6,010 bases of DNA from Acidobacteriota bacterium. GTDB taxonomy: Bacteria > Acidobacteriota > Terriglobia > Bryobacterales > Bryobacteraceae. The stretch covers positions 1 to 6,010 of the forward strand of contig CANIFK010000359.1 of NCBI GenBank assembly GCA_947466555.1, in the 5' to 3' direction. The notes beneath the pieces are model-generated. The model was given only the letters and a program-made list of their open reading frames with translations. It was not told the DNA's origin and did no database searches. Positions 1-6,010 of the stretch are shown here, piece by piece. Each line of letters begins with the position of its first letter. The first letter of the stretch is position 1. Position numbers and translations under genes: made by a program.

Positions 1-113
1 ACCCGCAGAGCGGCGTCGCGCTGATCCTGATGGTCCAGCGCGCTAACTTCCGTAACTCCGACGACTCGCCGGTCCGCCTCGCCTTCACGCAGGCCGCCCT
101 GGGAGGCAAGTAG
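1..113 (+). CDS. C-terminal end of an unrecognised protein (partial, 5' end outside window)
   Basis: Reading from base 3 gives 36 sense codons followed by TAG at 111-113. The peptide starts PQSGVALILMVQRANF and ends FTQAALGGK. The third codon positions are mostly C or G, as in the next gene, which supports real coding. A short hydrophobic stretch (VALILMV) is followed by a polar tail with an NSDDSP segment. I do not recognise the family, and the fragment is too short to assign a function. The stop lies four bases before the next start codon, and the likely ribosome binding site of that gene falls inside this coding end, so the two are probably co-transcribed. Confidence 0.6.
   Translation, partial: PQSGVALILMVQRANFRNSDDSPVRLAFTQAALGGK
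101..106 (+). promoter_or_regulatory. Ribosome binding site for the 118-891 gene
   Basis: GGGAGG lies 11 bases before the GTG at 118, inside the last codons of the upstream gene. It supports choosing GTG-118 over the later in-frame ATG at 199, which would remove the basic N-terminus. Confidence 0.55.
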
Positions 114-117
114 GGCC

Positions 118-891
118 GTGGCCAAGAAGGGGCGGCTCAAGAAGCTGGGCGTCAGCTTTCAAGAGCGGCTGCTAAAGAAGTACTTCGTCCGCTGGCACAT
201 GAGTCTCATCCTCATGGCCACGGTGGCCAGCGGTTTGCTGGTCGATAAGGCACTACTCCACATGGGCTTCGACGCCATGGGCTGGCGCTACGCCATCAGC
301 GTGCTGGCCGCGTATGGCTTCTTCTTTCTGGCCGTTCGCATGTGGATCTGGTACGCCGCCGGAGTCGCGGTAACCATCAGCATGCCGGACCTGAACGGGA
401 CCGGCGACATCGGGATTCCCAACGTCAATATTGGCGGCGCCGATGGCGAAGCTGGCTTCGCTGGCTTTGCCGGCGGCGATTCGGGTGGTGGCGGCGCCTC
501 CGACCTCTTCGATACGCCCGTCGTCTCCTCCGGAGGCGGTGGTGGCGGTGGGGGCAGTAGTTTCGATTTCAGCCTCGACCTCGACGAAGGCTTCTGGATC
601 CTGCTCGTGCTGGCGGTGGTGGTGATCGTCGTCGCCATGGCCGGCGGGTATCTGATCTGGATGGCGCCGGAGATCCTGCCGGACGTCGCCTTGGAATGCG
701 CCATCGGGGCCGGGTTAGTGAAACAGCTCAAGGATCAGGATGCCGGCTGGGCCGGCCGGCTGCTTTGGAAAACCTGGATTCCACTGGTGATTGTGATGAT
801 TGTGGCCGCTTTTGCCGGGTCTTTCATCCAAGATATGTGCCCTGGTGCGACCAGTGTGCGCGCGGCGCTACACTGCGCGGCCACCCAGTAA
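118..891 (+). CDS. Conserved-type polytopic membrane protein with glycine-rich central loop, function unknown
   Basis: The gene encodes 257 residues from a GTG start. The N-terminus is strongly basic (MAKKGRLKKL), followed by hydrophobic segments at about residues 28-48, 57-80, 159-183 and 219-237, so it is an inner-membrane protein with about four passes. Residues 84-158 form a soluble loop that is acidic and glycine-rich, with a run of eight glycines near 139-146 followed by an SFDFSLDLDEG segment. A loop at 184-218 carries PEILPDVALE, and an RLLWKTWIP block leads into the last helix. There are cysteines at 194, 241 and 253. From memory, this arrangement (two helices, a Gly/Ser-rich loop, a helix, an RTW-P-like block and a last helix) resembles uncharacterised membrane proteins in other bacteria, but I cannot name the family. 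No catalytic motif is visible. It lies four bases after the preceding gene and 65 bases before the HtrA-like protease. A partnership with that protease is possible but only positional. Confidence 0.85.
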   Translation: MAKKGRLKKLGVSFQERLLKKYFVRWHMSLILMATVASGLLVDKALLHMGFDAMGWRYAISVLAAYGFFFLAVRMWIWYAAGVAVTISMPDLNGTGDIGIPNVNIGGADGEAGFAGFAGGDSGGGGASDLFDTPVVSSGGGGGGGGSSFDFSLDLDEGFWILLVLAVVVIVVAMAGGYLIWMAPEILPDVALECAIGAGLVKQLKDQDAGWAGRLLWKTWIPLVIVMIVAAFAGSFIQDMCPGATSVRAALHCAATQ

Positions 892-938
892 GGACTTTAC
901 GTTTCGTTACAAACGCGATTGGCTTGGGGCGCATCTCT

Positions 939-943
939 GGAGA
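939..943 (+). promoter_or_regulatory. Shine-Dalgarno-like GGAGA before the HtrA gene
   Basis: GGAGA ends 8 bases before an ATG at 952 and 13 bases before the HtrA ATG at 957. A second, weaker AGG at 945-947 sits 9 bases before 957. The better-spaced ATG at 952 reads only ATG-CGA-TGA, and its stop overlaps the HtrA start. Ribosomes may therefore load at either site. Confidence 0.4.
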
Positions 944-956
944 CAGGTGCAATGCG

Positions 957-2315
957 ATGAAGCCTCTGTTTCTCCTCTCTCTCCTGTTGGCCCCGATGGC
1001 GTTCGGAACGGAACTGCGCGGTCTGAGCGCGGGGCTGGAAACCCTCTCGGTTACGGTGTCGCCATCGGTGGTTGAGGTGGCGGCGTCCGGCTATGGCCCA
1101 TTGCAGGATGGCGGCCCGACGAAGGTGTCGGCTGTGGTCGGCCGGCATCGGAGCACCGGTAGCGGGGTCATCGTAGACCCCAACGGTTACATCCTGACGA
1201 ACGCCCACGTGGTGGCCAACACCCAACGCGTCCGGGTCTCCATTCCAGAGCAGGCCGGTCAACGTGGTTCGGCCTGGGTGGACGCGAAGATTGTCGGCCA
1301 GGACGAGGAGACCGATCTGGCGCTGTTGAAGGTGGAGCGCACCGGGCTGCCGGCCTTGGCCTTCGGCAACTCCGAGGTGCTGAAGCAGGGGCAGATGGTG
1401 GTGGCGCTCGGCAGCCCGATGGGGCTGAAGAACTCGATGACCATGGGGGTGTTGAGCTCCGCCCAGCGGCAGTTGCGCGAGGAGGACCCGATGACCTACC
1501 TGCAGACGGACGCGACCATTAACCCTGGGAACAGCGGCGGACCGCTGGTGGATCTGGACGGGCGGCTGATCGGGATCAACACGTTCATCATGACCCAGTC
1601 GGGCGGGAGCGAAGGCCTCGGTTTTGCCATTCCGAGCAACATGGCCGCCGGGATCTACGAGCAGTTAAAGGCCAACGGACGGGTGCAGCGCGGGGAGATC
1701 GGGGCGTCGTTGCAGAACATGACGCCGGTACTGGCGGCCGGGTTGGATATGCGGCAGAGCTGGGGCGCCATCGTGACCGATGTGACCGAGAAGGGCGCCG
1801 CTGCGGCGGCGGGGTTGCAGCCGAAGGACATTATCGTGGCGCTGGACGGCAAGCCGGTGGAGAATGCGACGCAGTTTGCCATGGGCATCTTCCGCCACCG
1901 GGCGGGGGAGACGGTGAAGCTGGGCGTGGTCCGCAATGGGAAGCCGTTGGAAATCCAGAGCGCGGTGCTGCCCAAGGTGGATGGTCCGGGGCAGTTGGCC
2001 AAGAAGGTGAGCGCGGAGCAGAACCTGGTGTCTCAAATCGGGCTGCTGTGTGTGGACGTGGACGAGACGACGATGCAGATGCTGCCCGGGCTGCGCCGGC
2101 CGTTCGGGGTGATCGTGGCGGCGCGGGCGCCGTCGGTATCAAGCCAGCAGACGCCGTTGCAGCAGGGCGATGTGGTCTACGCGATCAACGGCAAGCTGAT
2201 TCCGGACCTGACGGCCTTCCGGGCGGCGATGACGAGCTTCAAGCCCGGTGACCCGGTGGTGTTCGAAGTGGAGCGGCCGGGGAAAGTGGCTCTGCTTGAG
2301 TTTGAGTGGGAGTAG
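957..2315 (+). CDS. HtrA/Deg-family periplasmic serine protease with two PDZ regions
   Basis: The product is a 452-residue trypsin-like (S1C, HtrA/DegP/DegQ type) endoprotease expected to degrade or handle misfolded envelope proteins. Residues 1-17 (MKPLFLLSLLLAPMAFG) form a Sec signal peptide with likely cleavage after G17. No lasting membrane anchor is seen, so the mature enzyme should be periplasmic. The triad is complete: His84 in ILTNAHVV, Asp120 in EETDLALLKV and Ser193 in NPGNSGGPLVD. A GLGFAIP segment (219-225) closes the protease domain. The first PDZ spans about 245-338 (with AAGLQPKDIIVALDGK) and a second, more divergent PDZ about 357-452 (with PLQQGDVVYAINGK). The reading frame is open back to 696, but the signal peptide fixes the start at ATG 957, since longer versions would overlap the membrane-protein gene and bury the signal. 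It may share a transcript with the upstream genes. I give no symbol because DegP, DegQ and other HtrA paralogues cannot be told apart here. Confidence 0.93.
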   Translation: MKPLFLLSLLLAPMAFGTELRGLSAGLETLSVTVSPSVVEVAASGYGPLQDGGPTKVSAVVGRHRSTGSGVIVDPNGYILTNAHVVANTQRVRVSIPEQAGQRGSAWVDAKIVGQDEETDLALLKVERTGLPALAFGNSEVLKQGQMVVALGSPMGLKNSMTMGVLSSAQRQLREEDPMTYLQTDATINPGNSGGPLVDLDGRLIGINTFIMTQSGGSEGLGFAIPSNMAAGIYEQLKANGRVQRGEIGASLQNMTPVLAAGLDMRQSWGAIVTDVTEKGAAAAAGLQPKDIIVALDGKPVENATQFAMGIFRHRAGETVKLGVVRNGKPLEIQSAVLPKVDGPGQLAKKVSAEQNLVSQIGLLCVDVDETTMQMLPGLRRPFGVIVAARAPSVSSQQTPLQQGDVVYAINGKLIPDLTAFRAAMTSFKPGDPVVFEVERPGKVALLEFEWE

Positions 2316-2331
2316 TCAAAAGTGATAGATT
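2302..2331 (+). promoter_or_regulatory. Candidate sigma-70-type promoter for the DUF1549-DUF1501 pair
   Basis: TTGAGT (2302-2307) and TAGATT (2326-2331) are separated by 18 bases. Each matches four of six consensus bases, and TG-A just before the second box forms an extended -10. The -10 lies in the 31-base gap between genes, which is 19/31 A+T in an otherwise GC-rich window. Transcription would start near 2338, leaving a leader of only about 9 bases before GTG-2347. Acidobacterial promoters are poorly described, so this stays tentative. Confidence 0.35.
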
Positions 2332-2346
2332 TATGCGCAGATTCCC

Positions 2347-4845
2347 GTGCGCATACTACCCTTTTTCTTCGTCCTAACCGGTTTGATGGCGGCGCCGGTC
2401 CGTGTCGAGATCTTTGAAGATATCGCCGGAAAAGAGCTGGATCTGACGGGCGCCAAGGCCGTCGATCAGTACACCGAGCCGGCGTTTGCGTTTATCCATA
2501 CGCCGACTAAGTTTGCGCCGAATGCCATTCCGATGGACCGGTCGACTCCGTATTTTCTAAGGGCGACGTACTCGCGGGCGATGGCGGCGGGGAAGGTGCA
2601 GTTCCGGTTGCGGGCTCGCGGGGCGGCGAAGTTGGTGATCGATGGGAAGACGGTTGCCACTACGAAGGCGCAGAAGCCCAATACTTCGAGCGACGATCCG
2701 GTACCGCCGCCCGTCGAACGGAACAATACGCCGTTGCGGCCGGTTGTGTATCCGCACCAGGATGCCGTTGTCACGTTGGACTTGGCGGCCGGGGACCATT
2801 CGTTTGAGCTGATCGCGGTGGTTGGCGGGAAGGGGTTGTATCCTTCTACCGGGGAGCTGGCGGTGGGCGTTTCGCGGAATGGGGAAGTGGATCATCTGCT
2901 GGGCCCGGATGGCTCGCCGCTCTTGATTGACGCGGCTTGGGAAGAGTATGTGGCGGCGTCGTTCGCGCGGCACACGGCGGCCGATGTTCTGCGGCGGCGG
3001 GCGGCTAGCAAAGAAGTCACGGCGGCTTGGGCGGAACGGCACAAGGCGCTGCGGGAGCGGATGGCGCCACAGCCTGCCGGCGTTTCGGTGGATGGGTTCA
3101 TCGACGCCAAGTTGAGCGCGGCCGGGGTGAAGCCGACGGCGGCGTTGAGCGATTTGGAGTTCTTGCGGCGCGTGACGCTGGACACGACCGGGCTGATTCC
3201 GACGCCGGAGCAGGTGCGGGCGTTCCTGAAGGATGACGTGGCGACGCGGAGGCGGAAGGCTGTCGACCGGCTTGTGAATGATCCGTCGTGGGCCGACCAC
3301 TGGGTGAGCTACTGGCAGGACGTTTTGGCTGAGAATCCGGGGATTCTGAAGCCGGATTTGAACAATACGGGGCCGTTCCGGTGGTGGATGCACCAGTCGT
3401 TTTCGGACAATATTTCGTTTGACCGGTTCGCGGCGGAGTTGGTGCAGTTGGAGGGCTCGGCGACGCTGGGCGGGCCGGCGTCGTTTGCGCTGGCGACGTT
3501 GAACGATGCGCCGATGGCGGCGAAGGCGGACATTCTGGGCCAGGCGTTTCTGGGGCAGAAGATGAGCTGCGCGCGGTGCCACGATGCGCCGTTCCATCCG
3601 TTCAAGCAGAAAGATCTGTTCGCGATGTCGGCGATGCTGGAAGGCAAGCCGGTGAAGTTGCCGGTGACGAGCACGGTGCCGCAGGGCGAGGGCGGGCGGA
3701 AGCCGGCAGTACATTCGGCATTGAAGCCGGGCGAGATGATTGCGCCGGAGTGGCCGTTTGCGAAGCTGGTCTCCCATGCCGAGGCGGGCGCGTTGCCGGC
3801 GGCGGGCAAGGTGGAGACGCGGCGGGAGCTGGCGGCCTACATCATTTCGCCGGAGAACGAGCGGTTCGCGCAGGTGGTGGCGAACCGGGTCTGGAAGCGC
3901 TACATGGGCGTGGGCATTGTGGAGCCGGCCGATGACTGGTCGCGCGGGAAGGCCTCGCATCCAGAGCTGCTGGCGTACCTGGGCACGGAGTTCATGCGGT
4001 CGGGGTATGACATGAAGCATCTGGCGCGGTTGGTGTTGTCTTCGCGCGCCTATCAGCGAACAGCGTCTGGCGTGCCGGCGGACCAGATGAGCGCGGCGAA
4101 GCGGTTGTTCGCGGGGCCGGCGCATCGGAACTTGACGGCGGAGCAGCTGGTGGACTCGCTGCACTTGGCGGCGGGGAAGACGTTTGACTGCGAGGAGATG
4201 AACCTGAACCCGGCGGGGGACCGGACGGCGAAGCAGTTCCTGAATCTGGGCAACCCGACTAGGGGTTGGCAGATGACGGCGTTGTCGAACGAGCGGGACC
4301 GGCCGGCGTTGGCGCTGCCGATTGCGCAGTCGATTGTGGACGTGATGACGACGTTCGGGTGGCGGCAGTCGCGGCAGAGCCCGGCGACGGATCGGGACGA
4401 CGCGGCGTCGGCGATGCAGACGTTGATTTTGGCGAATGGCGTGTTGGGGACGCGAATGGCGCGGTTGTCCGATGACTCGTGGTTTACGGAGATGGCGCTG
4501 GGCGAGCGGCCGGTGTCGGCGTTGGTGGATGAGACCTTTCTACGTGTGTTGTCGCGGGCGCCGTTGGCGGAGGAGAAGGCCCAGTTTTCCCGGTTATTGG
4601 AGCCGGTGTATGCCGGGCGCGTGGTGGCCGGGGCGAAGGCGCGGGCGACGAAGCGGGAGAGCGACGGGCGCGTGTCGTGGTCGAACCATTTGAGCGCGGA
4701 GGCGAGTCTGATCCGCATGGAAGAGGAGCGGAAGTTGCGGTTCGGGGATCAGCCGACGGCGCGGTTGGCGGCGCCGTTCCGGGAGCGGTATGAGGACATG
4801 TTGTGGGCGCTGATGAACTCGCCGGAATTTGCGATGGTGCCCTAA
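2347..4845 (+). CDS. Exported DUF1549/DUF1553 protein with PA14-like N-terminal region
   Basis: The gene encodes 832 residues from GTG. This is the first usable start after an in-frame TAG at 2326, and it directly precedes a signal peptide (MRILPFFFVLTGLMAAP, cleavage near A15-A16). No good Shine-Dalgarno is visible. Residues about 64-178 look like a PA14-type beta-sandwich, with FRLRARGAAKLVIDGK and later LAAGDHSFELIAV. Residues 195-240 are helical and charged. DUF1549 begins near 248 (VDGFIDAKL) with LRRVTLDTTGLIPTPEQV and WADHWVSYWQDVL, and contains C408-A-R-C-H412 followed by DAPFHPF. DUF1553 runs from about 490 (ETRRELAAYI) through VANRVWKRYMGVGIVEP and LARLVLSSRAYQR to the C-terminus. 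Many relatives carry a separate N-terminal cytochrome-like domain, but here the PA14-like region occupies that place. The CxxCH is typical of DUF1549, and whether it binds haem is unknown. The stop overlaps the next start. Function is not established; the product is probably extracytoplasmic and works with the DUF1501 partner. Confidence 0.9.
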   Translation: MRILPFFFVLTGLMAAPVRVEIFEDIAGKELDLTGAKAVDQYTEPAFAFIHTPTKFAPNAIPMDRSTPYFLRATYSRAMAAGKVQFRLRARGAAKLVIDGKTVATTKAQKPNTSSDDPVPPPVERNNTPLRPVVYPHQDAVVTLDLAAGDHSFELIAVVGGKGLYPSTGELAVGVSRNGEVDHLLGPDGSPLLIDAAWEEYVAASFARHTAADVLRRRAASKEVTAAWAERHKALRERMAPQPAGVSVDGFIDAKLSAAGVKPTAALSDLEFLRRVTLDTTGLIPTPEQVRAFLKDDVATRRRKAVDRLVNDPSWADHWVSYWQDVLAENPGILKPDLNNTGPFRWWMHQSFSDNISFDRFAAELVQLEGSATLGGPASFALATLNDAPMAAKADILGQAFLGQKMSCARCHDAPFHPFKQKDLFAMSAMLEGKPVKLPVTSTVPQGEGGRKPAVHSALKPGEMIAPEWPFAKLVSHAEAGALPAAGKVETRRELAAYIISPENERFAQVVANRVWKRYMGVGIVEPADDWSRGKASHPELLAYLGTEFMRSGYDMKHLARLVLSSRAYQRTASGVPADQMSAAKRLFAGPAHRNLTAEQLVDSLHLAAGKTFDCEEMNLNPAGDRTAKQFLNLGNPTRGWQMTALSNERDRPALALPIAQSIVDVMTTFGWRQSRQSPATDRDDAASAMQTLILANGVLGTRMARLSDDSWFTEMALGERPVSALVDETFLRVLSRAPLAEEKAQFSRLLEPVYAGRVVAGAKARATKRESDGRVSWSNHLSAEASLIRMEEERKLRFGDQPTARLAAPFRERYEDMLWALMNSPEFAMVP

Positions 4846-6010
4846 TGGTGACTCGACGCGGATTTTTGGGGTCCAGTGCGGCTGCGATGGCGGCCACGGC
4901 GCTGCCGAAGGGGAAGGCGGACGCCTGCATCTTCCTGTGGCTGGGCGGCGGGGCGGCGCAGATTGATACGTTCGACCCGAAGCGGCGCGGGGATGGGAAG
5001 AAGGTGGCCGGGTCGTATTATGACTCGATTGATACGGCCGTTCGCGGGGTGAAGGTTACCGAGCATTTGTCGAAGACGGCGCCGTTGTTGGACCGGTGCG
5101 TGGTGATGCGGTCGATTACGCATTCGATTGTGAGCGAGCATGCGGCGGCGGCGAACCTGGTGCATACGGGGCGGATGCCGAGCGGGACGTTGCAGTATCC
5201 GTCGATCGGGTCGGTGATTGCGCATCAGTTGGGACCGAAGACCGAGGAGGTCCCGAGTTATGTCGTCATGGGGTATCCGAATATTACTCGCGATCCGGGG
5301 TTTCTGGGGGCGAAGTACGGGTACATTTATTTGACGCAGGTGGACATTGGGCCGAACGGTTTGGTGCGGCCGCCGGATGTGGATGCGGCGCGGCAGGACC
5401 GGCGGGAGACGCTGTTGGCCTCGATGCGCGATGGGCATCAGAAGCGGCATCCGGGGGACCCGGTGGTGCAGGCGCAGACCGATGTTTCGCGGCAGGCGTT
5501 CCGGTTGGCCGGGCCTCGGTTCATGAACGTTTTTGATTTGAACCGGGAGAGCAAGTCGCTGCGGCAGGCGTATGGGAGCGAGTTTGGGCAGCGGTGTTTG
5601 CTGGCGCGGCGGTTGGTGCAATCGGGCGTGCGGTTTGTGGAGGTGTCGTATAACTTGAACTTCCTGAACGGGAGCGGTTGGGACACGCACAACGAGGGGC
5701 AGTTGAAGCAGCACTTGTTGATTCAGGATCTGGACCAGTCGTTTGCGACGTTGTTACAGGATTTGGAGCGGAACAAGTTACTGGATACGACGCTGGTGGT
5801 GATTGCCACAGAGTTCGGGCGGCCGCCGGAGTTTGATGCCGGCGGCGGGCGCGGGCACCAGTCGGAGGCGTTTTCGATGGTTCTGGCCGGGGGTGGTTTG
5901 AAGACCGGGCAGGCGGTGGGGACGACCGATGAGTTGAGTAAGCGGATTGTGGAGCGGCCGGTGACGGTGCCGGATTTCCATGCGACGATTCACTGCGCGT
6001 TGGGGATTAA
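4845..6010 (+). CDS. Tat-exported DUF1501 protein, alkaline-phosphatase-like fold (partial, 3' end outside window)
   Basis: ATG at 4845 overlaps the preceding TAA by one base (TAATG), so translation is probably coupled. No strong Shine-Dalgarno is seen. The frame is open for 388 codons to the window edge, ending HATIHCALGI. Relatives usually end roughly 25-40 residues later, so this is truncation by the window and not by mutation. Residues 3-8 (TRRGFL) with the following alanine-rich stretch form a twin-arginine signal. Family landmarks follow in order: FLWLGGGAAQIDTFDPK (30-46), MRSITH with a later SEHAAAANLVHTGRMP, WDTH (279-282), TEFGRPP (from 322), GRGHQ with His338, SMVLAGGGLKTGQ, and ERPVTVPDFHATIH. 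DUF1501 belongs to the alkaline phosphatase superfamily. D41, D44, H282, E323 and H338 are candidate metal or active-site ligands by analogy. The substrate is unknown. It is the standard neighbour of DUF1549/DUF1553 genes. Confidence 0.9.
   Translation, partial: MVTRRGFLGSSAAAMAATALPKGKADACIFLWLGGGAAQIDTFDPKRRGDGKKVAGSYYDSIDTAVRGVKVTEHLSKTAPLLDRCVVMRSITHSIVSEHAAAANLVHTGRMPSGTLQYPSIGSVIAHQLGPKTEEVPSYVVMGYPNITRDPGFLGAKYGYIYLTQVDIGPNGLVRPPDVDAARQDRRETLLASMRDGHQKRHPGDPVVQAQTDVSRQAFRLAGPRFMNVFDLNRESKSLRQAYGSEFGQRCLLARRLVQSGVRFVEVSYNLNFLNGSGWDTHNEGQLKQHLLIQDLDQSFATLLQDLERNKLLDTTLVVIATEFGRPPEFDAGGGRGHQSEAFSMVLAGGGLKTGQAVGTTDELSKRIVERPVTVPDFHATIHCALGI

Noticed and set aside
288..731. Minus-strand frame encoding a proline-rich protein
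   Set aside because: It is the complement of the glycine-rich membrane-protein gene (GGN read backwards gives proline). It has no independent support.
900..915. Short inverted repeat CGTTT...AAACG between the membrane-protein and HtrA genes
   Set aside because: The stem is only 5 base pairs with a 6-base loop and no T-run follows. It is too weak to call a terminator or operator.
696..956. Long N-terminal extension of the HtrA frame
   Set aside because: It overlaps the membrane-protein gene by nearly 200 bases and would place the clear signal peptide at residue 88. ATG 957 is the sensible start.
800..1075. 91-codon + strand frame spanning the gap before HtrA
   Set aside because: It overlaps two well-supported genes in another frame, its composition is atypical, and no family is recognisable.
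2333..2377. ATG at 2333 as an alternative start near the DUF1549 gene
   Set aside because: It is out of frame with the gene and reaches a stop after 14 codons. The GTG at 2347 directly precedes the signal peptide.
2557..4164. 535-codon open frame on the minus strand
   Set aside because: Its codons align exactly with those of the DUF1549/DUF1553 gene, so it stays open simply because that gene lacks TTA, CTA and TCA codons there. The product is a low-complexity arginine/histidine-rich sequence with no recognisable domain.
4842..5714. 290-codon open frame on the minus strand
   Set aside because: It is also in register with the DUF1501 codons, and the first sense TTA just beyond it (5754-5756) closes it. 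It is a codon-bias shadow.

Overview
The window is GC-rich (three 60-base lines counted by hand run 63-67% G+C). All convincing genes lie on the + strand. The strongest taxonomic clue is the right half, an adjacent DUF1549/DUF1553 gene and DUF1501 gene. This pair is typical of, and often amplified in, Planctomycetota, Verrucomicrobiota and Acidobacteriota. With the GTG starts and the style of the HtrA-like protease, I favour an acidobacterium of the Solibacter/Bryobacter type. That is an inference from family knowledge, not a database match.

Layout: (1) positions 1-113 hold the last 36 codons of an unrecognised gene. (2) Four bases later, 118-891 encodes a 257-residue membrane protein with about four transmembrane segments and a glycine-rich central loop. 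(3) After 65 bases, 957-2315 encodes an exported HtrA/Deg-type serine protease with an intact catalytic triad and two C-terminal PDZ regions. (4) A 31-base AT-rich gap (2316-2346) holds a plausible promoter. (5) 2347-4845 encodes an exported DUF1549/DUF1553 protein with a PA14-like N-terminal region and a CxxCH motif. (6) Its stop codon overlaps by one base the start of a Tat-exported DUF1501 protein (4845 to the window end). That gene is open at the right edge and probably lacks only a short C-terminal tail.

Genes 1 and 2 look co-transcribed, and the protease may be read from the same transcript. The DUF1549/DUF1553 and DUF1501 genes form a translationally coupled pair whose products should both act outside the cytoplasm. 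Their shared biochemical role is not established. DUF1501 belongs to the alkaline-phosphatase-like fold, so a hydrolase acting with a substrate-binding partner is a reasonable guess only.

I see no RNA gene, mobile element, CRISPR array or clear terminator. The points most worth a second look are a large shift in leucine codon choice from left to right, a two-codon ORF overlapping the protease start, the near-leaderless promoter candidate at 2302-2331, and the Sec/Tat export split of the DUF pair. Nothing here clearly amounts to a new system.
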